Source of the DNA: Candidatus Poribacteria bacterium
Lineage (GTDB): Bacteria; Poribacteria; WGA-4E; WGA-3G
Reading direction: 5' to 3'
Assembly: GCA_022824265.1 (NCBI GenBank)
Contig: JAJEAG010000027.1
Coordinates: 62,001-126,000, forward strand
DNA: 64,000 nucleotides
Shown here: piece after piece, positions 18,225 to 26,754 of the stretch
Layout: every line of letters begins with the position of its first letter
Position numbering within the stretch: position 1 is the stretch's first letter
Program-made: the position numbers and the translations under genes
Notes under the pieces: model-generated
What the model saw: only the letters and a program-made list of their open reading frames with translations
Database searches by the model: none
What the model was told of the DNA's origin: nothing

Positions 18225-18404
18225 GTGTATTATATTGGAAAAACATTAGAACTTATGGGAATTGCCTGTTTAGGAGCTGCGTTGTATTTAGGGTTGTTCA
18301 ATCCGTATGGGTATAGTGAAGCCAAGGCAATGGGTGTTGAGATGGGTTTCTTGGCACTCGGAGTCATTGTCTTTTTCGTTGGAAGACTTATAGAAAAACA
18401 GTAA
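18225..18404 (+). CDS. 59-residue two-helix membrane protein
   Basis: GTG start at 18225, preceded by GGGTGA, TAA at 18402-18404. The product begins MYYIGKTLELMGIACLGAA and ends GVIVFFVGRLIEKQ, giving two hydrophobic helices (about 8-24 and 40-56) separated by a loop NPYGYSEAKAMGVE. Short proteins of this shape, starting with a (Y/W)xGKxLxxxG motif, are a recurrent conserved-hypothetical type. Even amino-acid use with normal third-base bias supports coding; the opposite-strand frame over it is much poorer. Function unknown. Confidence 0.7.
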   Translation: MYYIGKTLELMGIACLGAALYLGLFNPYGYSEAKAMGVEMGFLALGVIVFFVGRLIEKQ

Positions 18405-18499
18405 TAGACAGATACATTCATCACAAAAAATAGATATTTACCATCCCTCCGCTGTATTGAAATTCCTGATCAAAAATAACTATAAAACCTCTCAATTAA

Positions 18500-19561
18500 T
18501 TACTCACTATCTTGTGATAATGTTGGTGTGTCAGTTTGATTTATGTGGATATAACCATATATGGGAATGCGGATAGGGATAATTGAGGTATTGATAGTGA
18601 GTTCTTCACGCAACAACGTAGGTGGTTGTGGTGCCTGCCAAGACACCTCGAAATGTCTAACATAATATAGGGAAACTGTCTCAGACTTATTGTTATCGTT
18701 AATCTCAACAACATTTATACTGTCCGGAACCTGAATGTCTAATACATCAAATATCGATTGAGATTTTAGTGTGAATCTTAGGGACGGTGTAGAATCTGCA
18801 TTTACTACCCCAAAATTTAGACTTTCAGGTTTTGCGATTATTGGTGCTACAAATTTTCCAACAATCGGCAATGTTAATGTCCGATCATTTGAAAAAGCAA
18901 CAGTTAGCAATGCTGAAATGAGTTCGTTTTGTTTCCAATCATTTTTGGTTGCACGCATCTGTATCGAAAGTATATAGTAATCTGTATCTTCATCTGATGA
19001 TATATTCCAAGTCAGCGTCGGATGTTCTGACGGTAGGAGGCGAATATCTTGGTGGTTTAGCGGTTCGTTGACATATAGTTTCACTCGCTTTTCATACGAT
19101 GTTTCAGGAAGTATCTCACCGAAATCGCATACCTCTGCACTGAGTGATGCAAATCGCTGTGCTGTTGCAACTATAGAAAAATAAACTTGCGGGGTTTTAA
19201 TACTGTCTGTATAAAGAATTGCTGTGGCAGGAATCACATCATCAGGCAAATATTCAGGATTCAGTATAACCTTGAATGTTGCGTCTGACTCTGCTGCAAT
19301 TATCCTCGGACCTTCCATCTCAACATAAACACTTCCAGTTTGTATATTAACTATATTGACCGGACGTTTGCCGATGTTTTTTATCAAAACCGATTTTGTT
19401 ACTTGTCCCTTCCATTCTGGAACAGTTCCAAAGTCAATTCTCGTCTGATCAAGTATTATCTCACCTGATACAACCTGATGATTATTGATTAAAAATATTA
19501 TCAATCCAGAAATCAACAAACTTGGAATGATGATTGTCGTGAGAATTGTTCGTTTTGACAT
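18500..19561 (-). CDS. membrane-anchored DUF1573-like beta-sandwich protein
   Basis: A 353-residue protein with an N-terminal membrane anchor (about 7-25) and three Ig-like segments. The first (about 36-120) carries the DUF1573-type phrase IDFGTVPEWKGQVTKSVLIKNIGKRPVNI; a second begins VCDFGEILPETSYEKRV and a third LNFGVVNADSTPSLRF. Such domains are found in exported proteins of Bacteroidetes and PVC bacteria and relate to ASPM-SPD-2-Hydin folds. The cysteine often conserved in DUF1573 is absent. It is transcribed toward the 59-residue gene. No enzymatic motif is visible. Confidence 0.75.
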   Translation of the reverse strand: MSKRTILTTIIIPSLLISGLIIFLINNHQVVSGEIILDQTRIDFGTVPEWKGQVTKSVLIKNIGKRPVNIVNIQTGSVYVEMEGPRIIAAESDATFKVILNPEYLPDDVIPATAILYTDSIKTPQVYFSIVATAQRFASLSAEVCDFGEILPETSYEKRVKLYVNEPLNHQDIRLLPSEHPTLTWNISSDEDTDYYILSIQMRATKNDWKQNELISALLTVAFSNDRTLTLPIVGKFVAPIIAKPESLNFGVVNADSTPSLRFTLKSQSIFDVLDIQVPDSINVVEINDNNKSETVSLYYVRHFEVSWQAPQPPTLLREELTINTSIIPIRIPIYGYIHINQTDTPTLSQDSE

Positions 19562-19959
19562 AGACTTTGTCTGTTTGATGGATAAAATAAAGTATTATAG
19601 TATATCTTACCCATCCCGTTTTGACTACAGAAATATGGATGTCTGTAGATTGAATGTATAGTTTGGTTTATACTAACCCGACCTATAATATAAACGCTTA
19701 GTAACACTTATCTACTTAGAAATCTTAAAAAATAGCCCTGCCCCAAATCCTCTTTGTTTGACATACATCCTATAGATATGGTATTATCTCAAACAAGACA
19801 TAAATGCTTTTACGAAATTTTACCAGAAAGTTTGCACTGGATGCTACGGCGATGTAATTGGGGATTTGATTTTGAAGTAACCAAACCAAATGGATGTCAA
19901 GATAGAAAAGTGAATTAATAACACAAACTTCTTTCCATGATACTGAAAGGTATAATAAA
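19562..19959. other. intergenic region with the promoter of the PhyH cluster
   Basis: Divergent spacer. A promoter TTGACA (19758-19763)-18 nt-TATTAT (19782-19787) points right and would give a leader of about 165 nt ahead of the first PhyH gene. No gene was seen. Confidence 0.55.
19758..19787 (+). promoter_or_regulatory. promoter of the PhyH/AAC(3) cluster
   Basis: TTGACA at 19758-19763, 18-nt spacer, TATTAT at 19782-19787. It is the best promoter in the spacer ahead of six co-directional genes. Confidence 0.65.
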
Positions 19960-20694
19960 ATGACAGGTGAAGAAAAATTTCAGGTAGACCTTGAGGGATA
20001 TCTGGTCATCAAAAATGTATTGACTGATGACGAAGTCTCTGAAATGAACACCTTTATTGATAAAGGTGATATGGAAGGACGTCCAAGTTTATGGGGAGAA
20101 CCTTTTAAGAGACTTATAGATCATCCAAAAATCTTACCATATCTTATTGAACTATTGGGACCCTATGTTCGTTTAGATCACGATTATGTAATTATTATGA
20201 ACAAAGGTGAGAAAAGAGGAAGATTGCATGGAGGTGAAGATGGCGGACATCCAAGTGGAAACGTGGGGGATCACTGGTATAAATATCGCGATGGAGTAAT
20301 GCGAAACGGATTATCTGTTATGACCTACAATTTGAAAGATGCTCCTGAAGGAGTCGGCGGATTCGCATGTATTCCAGCAAGCCACAAATGTAACTTTGCA
20401 ACTGAAATACCAGGGGATGTGCGAAGTTTTGAACGTTCCGCACATTATGTCGTCCAACCACCACTTGAAGCAGGAGATGTCCTATTCTTTACTGAGGCAC
20501 TCATTCATGGTACGATGCCGTGGCAAGCAGACCATCAACGACGCGCTTTGTTATTCAAATACAGTCCGGGACATTCTGCATGGAACGGAAACTACTACGA
20601 CATCAGTAAATATGGAGAGTTGACGGATAGACAAAGACGTATGCTCATGCCACCGTCCATTGGAAGAAGACCACGTGTAGTTGATCCAAATTGA
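19960..20694 (+). CDS. phytanoyl-CoA dioxygenase (PhyH) family protein, copy A
   Basis: A 244-residue member of the PhyH group of Fe(II)/2-oxoglutarate oxygenases. Recognisable blocks: the N-terminal GYLVIKNVLTDDEV, RLDHDYVII, RLHGGEDGG, GFACIPASHK and the distal histidine region ALIHGTMPW followed by RRALLFKYSPGH, where Arg would hold 2-oxoglutarate. His of LHGG and His of IHGT are likely metal ligands; the canonical HxD carboxylate is not obvious. The AAAGG at 19945-19949 precedes the ATG by 10 nt. The next gene is a close tandem copy, about four of five residues identical by eye. Substrate unknown; PhyH expansions are typical of Poribacteria. Confidence 0.88.
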   Translation: MTGEEKFQVDLEGYLVIKNVLTDDEVSEMNTFIDKGDMEGRPSLWGEPFKRLIDHPKILPYLIELLGPYVRLDHDYVIIMNKGEKRGRLHGGEDGGHPSGNVGDHWYKYRDGVMRNGLSVMTYNLKDAPEGVGGFACIPASHKCNFATEIPGDVRSFERSAHYVVQPPLEAGDVLFFTEALIHGTMPWQADHQRRALLFKYSPGHSAWNGNYYDISKYGELTDRQRRMLMPPSIGRRPRVVDPN

Positions 20695-20769
20695 AGTTTA
20701 TAGTATCAAACACATTTGTATTCGCGTAATACACGCGCATATTATATTGCAATGAAAGGAATGTTTCCT

Positions 20770-21504
20770 ATGACAGGAGAAGAAAAATTTCAGGTAGACC
20801 TTCAAGGATATTTGGTCATCAAAAACGTACTGACAGATGATGAAGTCGCTGAAATGAACGCATTCATTGATAAAGGTGGGATGCAAGGTTCACCAAGTTC
20901 ATGGGGTGAACCATTTAAACGACTTATTGATCATCCAACAATCCTATCATATCTTATTGATTTATTAGGTCCAAATGTGCGTCTGGATCACGACTACCCT
21001 ATTTTTATGAATGGTGGTGAGGGACGTGGCGGACTTCATGGAGGAGAGGATGGAGGTCGTCCCGGTGGACCTGAAGGAGACCATTGGTACAAATATCGTG
21101 ACGGGGTCATGCGCAATGGATTGTGTGTAATGACCTATAACCTCGCAGATGCACCTGAAGGTGCAGGTGGATTCGCATGCATTCCTGGGAGTCATAAAAG
21201 TAACTTTCTGAGAGAAATACCTTCAGATGTACGTAATTTTGAACGTCCGACACACTATGTCGTCCAACCCGCCCTGGAAGCAGGTGATGTCCTATTCTTC
21301 ACTGAAGCACTTGTTCACGGGACAATGCCGTGGAAGGCTAAGAACCAACGGCGCGCTCTATTATACAAATACAGTCCGGGACACTCAGCATGGTCAGGTA
21401 ATTACTACGACATCAGTAAATATGGAGAATTAACGGAACAGCAAAAACGTATGCTATTACCACCATCCATCGGTGGGAGACCGCGTGTAGTTGATAGCAA
21501 TTAA
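20770..21504 (+). CDS. phytanoyl-CoA dioxygenase (PhyH) family protein, copy B
   Basis: Tandem copy of the preceding gene with the same length (244 residues) from the ATG at 20770, chosen because it aligns with MTGEEKFQVDL of copy A and has AAAGGA 9 nt upstream; the frame is open further back. The blocks are GYLVIKNVLTDDEV, RLDHDYPIF, GLHGGEDGG, GFACIPGSHK, ALVHGTMPW and RRALLYKYSPGH. Differences cluster around the LHGGEDGG loop (RPGGPEGD versus HPSGNVGD), near the active site, which suggests a different substrate. The gap to copy A is 75 bp, so they are probably co-transcribed. Confidence 0.88.
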   Translation: MTGEEKFQVDLQGYLVIKNVLTDDEVAEMNAFIDKGGMQGSPSSWGEPFKRLIDHPTILSYLIDLLGPNVRLDHDYPIFMNGGEGRGGLHGGEDGGRPGGPEGDHWYKYRDGVMRNGLCVMTYNLADAPEGAGGFACIPGSHKSNFLREIPSDVRNFERPTHYVVQPALEAGDVLFFTEALVHGTMPWKAKNQRRALLYKYSPGHSAWSGNYYDISKYGELTEQQKRMLLPPSIGGRPRVVDSN

Positions 21505-21556
21505 TATCCACTACACGTTGGCTCAACGATTTATACCAAATAATTAGGTGATAATA

Positions 21557-22723
21557 TTGCCAAAAACTGAACTCACTGGAAAAGATAGTGACTTCCTTAA
21601 AATCGTGGTTGCTGCAGCAGGGCGCGGCGACCTTACCGCTGTACAAAAATTCTTAGATGATAAACCCGAATGGCTCCACACTATCGGTTCACACGGTAGA
21701 ACGATGTTATGGGAAGCAGCCTATCGTGGAAAGTTAGAAATGGTTAAATACTTGGTTGAACAAGGGGCTGATGTAAACCTACCAGGATGTCATCTCAGTC
21801 AGCACGATCTCGAAATTACTCCATACTGCGTTGCGCGACACGAAGGACGGCACGATGTAGCAGAATATCTACTACAACAAGGTGCAACAGTTGATATTCA
21901 CACCGCAGCATATCTCGGTGACTATGATACAGCACAATCTCTGATTGAAGAAGATAAGGGGATTGTAAATAGTGGGTATCTACAATCAGTGATGCTACCA
22001 CCTGGTCAACCCCATTCCTTTGAATATTGTAATGTCGATTGGGCAACACCTCTAAGTTATGCCATAGTAGGCGGTAATATACAGATTGTAGAATTGTTGA
22101 TTTCAAAGGGAGCAATTGTCCAGCCCTATAGTAAAGATTTGCTTGATCATGCTGTGTCATCCGATAGGATTGACATCGTGAATTTGTTATTTGAGAATGG
22201 AGCAGATCCAAACAAAGCACCTCGTATTTACGATGACGGTTCTGATATGAGTAAATTACTGAAATCATACGGAGTACCGTCAAAAGACATCAATGCATTT
22301 GATTTTATGGGATGGCCACCACTTCCTTATGCCTGCCGTGGAGATAAAGGGGAACATCCAGAAAAAGTCATCAGACTCCTTAAACTTGGGGCAGATATTA
22401 ATGTTCAAAGCAGTAAAGGGAAAACCGCACTACATTGTGCAGCAAAGGCAGGTTTTATCAAAGTCGTCAATCTATTAATTGAAAAAGGCGCGAATATTGA
22501 TGCCACTGATAACAAAGGTGAAACACCTCTATTTGAAGCACTTCGGTCTACTATCAAAGATAGAGAAAAACTACATGAAACGTTAGATACATTACTCATC
22601 AAAGGTGCAAACCCAAATTTTAAAAATAATAGAGGATTGACACCACTACAAGTTGCAAAGCAAAAACGTAGAACAGACTCCGACAAAATCGTTGATATAT
22701 TACAAAAACATGGTGCTAAATAA
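21557..22723 (+). CDS. ankyrin-repeat protein
   Basis: About 388 residues consisting of roughly eight to ten ankyrin repeats from residue 15 onward, e.g. HGRTMLWEAAYRGKLEMVKYLVE-type, DWATPLSYAIVGGNIQIVELL, KGKTALHCAAKAGFIKVVNLLIE and KGETPLFEAL. There is no signal peptide, so it is probably cytoplasmic and binds a protein partner. The start is likely TTG 21557: AGGTGAT at 21547-21552 matches the 16S rRNA tail 4 nt before it, and that same GTG (21548) is the alternative start. It lies between the PhyH pair and the AAC(3)-type gene, 52 bp after copy B. Confidence 0.85.
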   Translation: MPKTELTGKDSDFLKIVVAAAGRGDLTAVQKFLDDKPEWLHTIGSHGRTMLWEAAYRGKLEMVKYLVEQGADVNLPGCHLSQHDLEITPYCVARHEGRHDVAEYLLQQGATVDIHTAAYLGDYDTAQSLIEEDKGIVNSGYLQSVMLPPGQPHSFEYCNVDWATPLSYAIVGGNIQIVELLISKGAIVQPYSKDLLDHAVSSDRIDIVNLLFENGADPNKAPRIYDDGSDMSKLLKSYGVPSKDINAFDFMGWPPLPYACRGDKGEHPEKVIRLLKLGADINVQSSKGKTALHCAAKAGFIKVVNLLIEKGANIDATDNKGETPLFEALRSTIKDREKLHETLDTLLIKGANPNFKNNRGLTPLQVAKQKRRTDSDKIVDILQKHGAK

Positions 22724-22768
22724 AGTGCTATTTCTGTTGATTCATAATGTTAATCTGGAAGTTAAGTT

Positions 22769-23500
22769 GTGAAAACACCTTACTCACACGAAAAACTCAT
22801 CACAGACTTTCTTCAGCTCGGTATAGAAAAGGATGATACGCTTTTTATACATTCGTCCTTTAAAAGTTTAGGACAAGTTGAAGGTGGCGCAGAAACTGTA
22901 ATTACTACGTTGGAATATGTAATAGGAAAAGACGGATTAATCCTGATGCCATCATTCAATCTACGACCGACACTGGAAGAACGAGCTCAATCATGGAATG
23001 TTGACACAACTCCATCTACAGTAGGATGGTTAACAGAATATTTTCGTCAAATGCCTGGTACCTACCGTTCTGATAACTATTCACATTCCGTTGCAGCACG
23101 TGGGAAATCGGCTGAGGAGTTTGTCGCTGATCATCTGAGCACAGAAGGATACCAGTCAAGATGGGATTATTCACCATGGGGTAAGACCTATGGAACTCAC
23201 TCCCCAATGTTTCGTGCATATAAAGCCAATGGAAAACTGCTCATGCTGGGAGTGGATTATCAAACTTCTACCTATATTCATCTTGTAGAGGTAATTTATT
23301 GGAACAAACGTCTTGCTAATGACCAAAATGCAGATTTTATTAGTCTAAACCGTCCAGTACTTGGAGCATTTTGGGACTCACTTGGTAATTTGAGTAAAGG
23401 TATGGTCAGTAATTCTGAATGTCGTCTCTTTCACATTAAAACTTATGTTGATACGCTCCTAAATGAAGTAGAAAAGAATCCAAAACCCTATATTCATTGA
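22769..23500 (+). CDS. aminoglycoside N3-acetyltransferase-like protein (AAC(3) family)
   Basis: A 243-residue member of the Antibiotic_NAT family, which transfers acetyl from acetyl-CoA to an amine. Diagnostic segments are LFIHSSFKSLGQVEGGAETVI, LILMPSFN, the RSDNYSHSVAARG version of the family's R(S/T)xHPxxSxxAxG block, PWGKTYGTHSPMF, and the LLMLGVDYQTSTYIHLVE segment with the catalytic-type His. Chromosomal members may act on non-antibiotic substrates. The GTG start follows the ankyrin gene by 45 bp; the small gene after it is 38 bp away, so it belongs to the PhyH cluster. A resistance phenotype should not be assumed. Confidence 0.9.
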   Translation: MKTPYSHEKLITDFLQLGIEKDDTLFIHSSFKSLGQVEGGAETVITTLEYVIGKDGLILMPSFNLRPTLEERAQSWNVDTTPSTVGWLTEYFRQMPGTYRSDNYSHSVAARGKSAEEFVADHLSTEGYQSRWDYSPWGKTYGTHSPMFRAYKANGKLLMLGVDYQTSTYIHLVEVIYWNKRLANDQNADFISLNRPVLGAFWDSLGNLSKGMVSNSECRLFHIKTYVDTLLNEVEKNPKPYIH

Positions 23501-23538
23501 TGAAATATAGAATATAACCTATTGATTATAAAAGGGTA

Positions 23539-24135
23539 ATGATGAAAGATGAGGAGATCCTCACTCAGGCACGTATGCTGCGGGAGGAAGCATCTATACT
23601 ACTCCATAAAGAAGGATTACTCTCAATTCTTTCCTCCTACGGTTCAACTCGTGTTATCGGCAGTTACACTTTAGATACAATGACATGGCGTGATATTGAC
23701 ATCAGTATGATACTACCTGATGAACAGGATGTCGGTTTGTTTTTTGATATAGGCAAAAGAATAGCAACGAAATTTCAAATCACAAAAATGTCATATTCAA
23801 ATCACTTCATTCGCAATTTTCCTGGGTTTGATCACGGATTATATTGGGGTATCATACTACGATACAACGAACATGATTGGAAGATTGACCTATGGGGATA
23901 TGGAGAATCTGCCTATAAAGCACACATGACTGACTTTGATGCATTACATAGCCAAATTCAACATGCAGACCGCACTTTATTACTCCGAATAAAGCATGCA
24001 ATATCACAACGATCAGATTATCGTGGAGATGTCTACAATAGTATGGCAGTCTATCAAGCAGTTCTTACAGAAAAAATTAAGTCAGTAGCAGAATTTGACA
24101 CTTGGATTGAAAGGAATTCAAATGCTAACTCCTGA
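23539..24135 (+). CDS. nucleotidyltransferase-fold protein
   Basis: A 198-residue cytoplasmic protein. Residues about 33-55 (YGSTRVIGSYTLDTMTWRDIDISM) resemble the GS...DxD signature of the nucleotidyltransferase superfamily, here GSY with DID as metal ligands, and WKIDLWGY (about 118-125) would supply the third acid. The rest is helical. It is most like the small stand-alone transferases seen next to antibiotic-modifying enzymes, but the substrate is unknown. It may be started at 23539 or 23542 (ATGATG). Its end overlaps the following PhyH gene by 14 bp, consistent with one operon. Confidence 0.72.
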   Translation: MMKDEEILTQARMLREEASILLHKEGLLSILSSYGSTRVIGSYTLDTMTWRDIDISMILPDEQDVGLFFDIGKRIATKFQITKMSYSNHFIRNFPGFDHGLYWGIILRYNEHDWKIDLWGYGESAYKAHMTDFDALHSQIQHADRTLLLRIKHAISQRSDYRGDVYNSMAVYQAVLTEKIKSVAEFDTWIERNSNANS

Positions 24136-24916
24136 AGAAAAATGGTTCTTTGATCACCACGGTTTCATTATCCTCCGCAAAGTCGTCCCACCAGAAGATA
24201 TCCAACTAATGATAGAATTAGGCAATAGTTGGCACGATATGACCTTAGAGGAATTGCCACCACCACTTACCTCAACCTCCCGCATTGGAAATTCTTCCCC
24301 AACAATCGCACACTGGATTAACAACATTCAATACGGCGATGAAGTCTTCCAAAGATTAGTATTAAATACAGAGATAATGCGTGTCATAATTGCATTGACA
24401 AGAGCAGCTCCTTGTCTTGTAGACTGTGCCCTGACCAAAAACTATACATCATCAGACGACATCCATTTCCATGCATCCGGACAGGATTACAGTGTGGAAA
24501 ATGGCGAACCACGTGCGGGGTTTATCAACGCAGGAACCTCGTTAGTTGATGTTCCTAAAGGAACAGGATTTATCTGTCTTCCCGGCAGCCATAAACGCAA
24601 CTTTGACCCTCCCGATAATCTTTCAATTTACGACGGTCCTCCCACCGTTATCAACGTTCCTGTCAATGCTGGTGATTGTGTCATCTTCACAGAAGCACTC
24701 TATCACGGTGGTAGACGTTGGACAGCGGATTATCCTCGCTTTACCATATTTAACCGATATATTGATAACGGATCCCATGGCAGGTTCCCTATTGAATCAC
24801 ATAGACATCTTATTTCAGATGAAGTCTACGAACTTGAACAACCTGCAGTTCAAGGACAAAAGAAACAGGTTGTAAAACGTATCCTAAAAGAACTTGGTTC
24901 TACATATTCTATCTAA
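24122..24916 (+). CDS. phytanoyl-CoA dioxygenase (PhyH) family protein, copy C
   Basis: About 264 residues, start chosen at ATG 24122 because AAAGGA lies 7 nt before it; the frame is open back to 24095. It is a diverged PhyH member: EEKWFFDHHGFIILRKVVPPEDI at the N terminus, FHASGQDYSVENGEP where the metal-binding HxD usually falls, GTGFICLPGSHKRNF, and DCVIFTEALYHGGRRW with RFTIFNRYI as the distal His/Arg part. It overlaps the nucleotidyltransferase-like gene by 14 bp. It differs clearly from copies A and B, so it is not a recent duplicate. Confidence 0.83.
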   Translation: MLTPEEKWFFDHHGFIILRKVVPPEDIQLMIELGNSWHDMTLEELPPPLTSTSRIGNSSPTIAHWINNIQYGDEVFQRLVLNTEIMRVIIALTRAAPCLVDCALTKNYTSSDDIHFHASGQDYSVENGEPRAGFINAGTSLVDVPKGTGFICLPGSHKRNFDPPDNLSIYDGPPTVINVPVNAGDCVIFTEALYHGGRRWTADYPRFTIFNRYIDNGSHGRFPIESHRHLISDEVYELEQPAVQGQKKQVVKRILKELGSTYSI

Positions 24917-25132
24917 ACTTGACATCCTGCTACTTATCTATATTTTGTACCATTTCTAAATAATAACTTCTCATTAATAAAAAACGCGTTCGTAGTCGCG
25001 CAATTCATTGCCAAATCAACGCCAAATGCGCGTTTGGCATTTGTCACCTCGGACATTAGGATTAGTATTTGAGCTTCAAATGTGGATTTATTTGTTAGAA
25101 TTGGTATAAGAATTCGCATGCTAAAGGTCTGA

Positions 25133-26146
25133 TTATTTGATCCTATATCGTTCAACAGCATCCATATCCAGTTGAATACCTAATCCCGGTTCATCAGACA
25201 GATGGATTGCTCCATTCTTTAGGTTCATGCTACCTCCAGAAAGGTCGTCAACTCGAATGTGTGGAAGCTCATCAATTGGCATACTACAATTAGGTATCGT
25301 ACATACCATATGTGCAGCGAAGGTAGAAGCAACACAGCAACCAAAAGCAAAACACTGTACCCAAATCGGTATATCTGCAGCTTCTGCAACAGCAGCACTC
25401 TTACGGATACCACTGACATTTCCCTGAGTGTTTATCGCGTCAACGGCATCTGCGCGGATATTTCTTAATATTTCCTGAATGCCACCAACATGTCTTGCGA
25501 CTGGAACATCGGTATGTTTTCTAAGTTCACAGTACCAAGATAAATCCTCAAATTTAATCGGATCTTCATACACTTCAATGTTATACGGTTGCAGCTCTTC
25601 TGCAAGACGTATACCGGTTTCCAAGTCACCAAATTCTGTATTTGGATCAACACGTATCGCAAAATCGTCTCCACATGCTTTCTGAATTAATCCTGCAGTT
25701 TCAACAATAGTTGCTTTTCTTGCTTTGAGTTTATGTACACGAAAGCCTAAGTTTGCAGCACGTTCCGCCTCAGCAGCAGTAGCTTCTGGTGGCATCGGAG
25801 GTGACCAATAAGCAAGTTCAACACTTTCACGATGTTGTCGACCAATTAGTTTATGTGCAGGTACACCTAATGCTTGTCCGGCAATATCATAAAAAGCGGA
25901 TTGGAATGTAAAACCTTCATCGGCAATATCAAATTCCCAAATATTCTTGCCGACATATCTTTCGGCAATTTGGTCTGCTTGTTCTGTTATATCGCTATGA
26001 ACAGCATTGCTTTCACCTAAACCTGTTATTCCTTCATCTGTGTGCACCCATATAAGTGTTGTCGGATAAACCATTCCCGAATGCTCCTCTATCGCAGGTA
26101 AAAACGGGATGGATACAGTGCGGTATTCTATACCTGTTATTTTCAT
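25133..26146 (-). CDS. mandelate racemase/muconate-lactonizing enzyme family protein
   Basis: A 337-residue enolase-superfamily enzyme. The N-terminal capping domain (MKITGIEYRTVSIPFL, GITGLGES) is followed by a barrel with the KLKARK catalytic-lysine motif, RVDPNTEF and YEDPI metal-ligand strands, and the VPVARHVGG end. The usual third metal carboxylate is not obvious, and a His-Asp dyad is not clear, so the reaction cannot be named. Start at 26146 is preceded by AGGAGGTG 8 nt upstream; the frame is open about 24 codons further back. Members lactonise, dehydrate or racemise carboxylic acids in sugar and aromatic catabolism. It is convergent with the PhyH cluster. Confidence 0.86.
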   Translation of the reverse strand: MKITGIEYRTVSIPFLPAIEEHSGMVYPTTLIWVHTDEGITGLGESNAVHSDITEQADQIAERYVGKNIWEFDIADEGFTFQSAFYDIAGQALGVPAHKLIGRQHRESVELAYWSPPMPPEATAAEAERAANLGFRVHKLKARKATIVETAGLIQKACGDDFAIRVDPNTEFGDLETGIRLAEELQPYNIEVYEDPIKFEDLSWYCELRKHTDVPVARHVGGIQEILRNIRADAVDAINTQGNVSGIRKSAAVAEAADIPIWVQCFAFGCCVASTFAAHMVCTIPNCSMPIDELPHIRVDDLSGGSMNLKNGAIHLSDEPGLGIQLDMDAVERYRIK

Positions 26147-26247
26147 GATGTTGCACCTCCTACAATTTCTTATGTTAACATAATTTAATGGCAAATACTC
26201 AGTAGCACAGATTATCAAGAAACTATATTGATTGTCAAGTCACATCG

Positions 26248-26547
26248 GAATCAGGCAGGGTTATTTAGTTTTATAAATTTCTTGTTGACGAGTTGGACTA
26301 ATAGTTAGGATTGCACTCTTGCAAAGTAGTATGCACACTCCGGGGAATCATGCAGAATGCCACACGTGCATTCTGCCAAGGCATTCATACCGTTGATTTG
26401 GTGTGCCGTAAATATCTCTCAGGTGGACGGCACACAGAGTGTGCATACTACCATGTTGAGTTCCCAAGTAATACCTTACTACACTACATTAACATTTGTG
26501 ATAAACTGTGGCAGAATTCTCGAAAACTAAATAACCCTGGAATCAGG
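26248..26547. mobile_element. MITE, 284 bp with 17-bp TIRs and 8-bp target duplications
   Basis: The element runs 26256-26539. TIRs are CAGGGTTATTTAGTTTT (26256-26272) and AAAACTAAATAACCCTG (26523-26539), a perfect inverted pair. Immediately outside each is GAATCAGG (26248-26255 and 26540-26547), the target duplication. No transposase is encoded. Inside, a 15-bp inverted repeat GTAGTATGCACACTC (26326-26340) / (26437-26451) encloses two 9-bp hairpins (26352-26376 and 26401-26435), giving a cloverleaf. It lies upstream of the DUF1501 promoter; the TIR and duplication together form a terminator-like hairpin 26530-26553. The transposase family is not assigned. Confidence 0.88.
26326..26451. repeat. 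cloverleaf of nested inverted repeats inside the MITE
   Basis: Outer stem 15 bp (26326-26340/26437-26451), hairpin 1 GCAGAATGC/GCATTCTGC (26352-26360/26368-26376), hairpin 2 GTGTGCCGT/ACGGCACAC (26401-26409/26427-26435). The linker GCATTCATACCGTTGATTT (26381-26399) is repeated exactly at 51030-51048. Confidence 0.85.
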
Positions 26548-26564
26548 GTTATTCCATTTTTCCC

Positions 26565-26593
26565 TTGACATCAACATTTTAATAAGATATAAT
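26565..26593 (+). promoter_or_regulatory. consensus sigma70-type promoter of the DUF1501 gene
   Basis: TTGACA (26565-26570), 17-nt spacer, TATAAT (26588-26593). Both hexamers are exact. The transcript would carry a leader of about 155 nt with a possible hairpin near 26614-26650. Confidence 0.85.
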
Positions 26594-26754
26594 TAAGCAA
26601 TTATCGTCGTGAAATGCGGTTAGGAAGGTTTCCGCTCCAAATATCGCATCATTACCAAGGTAAAACCCTCCGATGTAATATGCAAAATTGATACATTAAT
26701 ATAGAACGTTAAACTCTTCAAGATAACTGCTAACCAAGTATTAGGAGGACAATT

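Noticed and set aside
21816-22283. Minus-strand 155-codon ORF over the ankyrin gene
   Set aside because: Shadow of repeats; no start signal.
22769-23500. Acquired antibiotic-resistance gene
   Set aside because: No integron or transposon features around it; family members are widespread in environmental chromosomes.
26326-26451. tRNA gene
   Set aside because: The cloverleaf has no acceptor CCA pattern, no anticodon loop consensus and no TTCGA loop; it is the inside of a MITE.
26311-26568. 85-codon plus-strand ORF in the MITE region
   Set aside because: Translation of the palindromes; the element's TIRs and target duplications explain the sequence.
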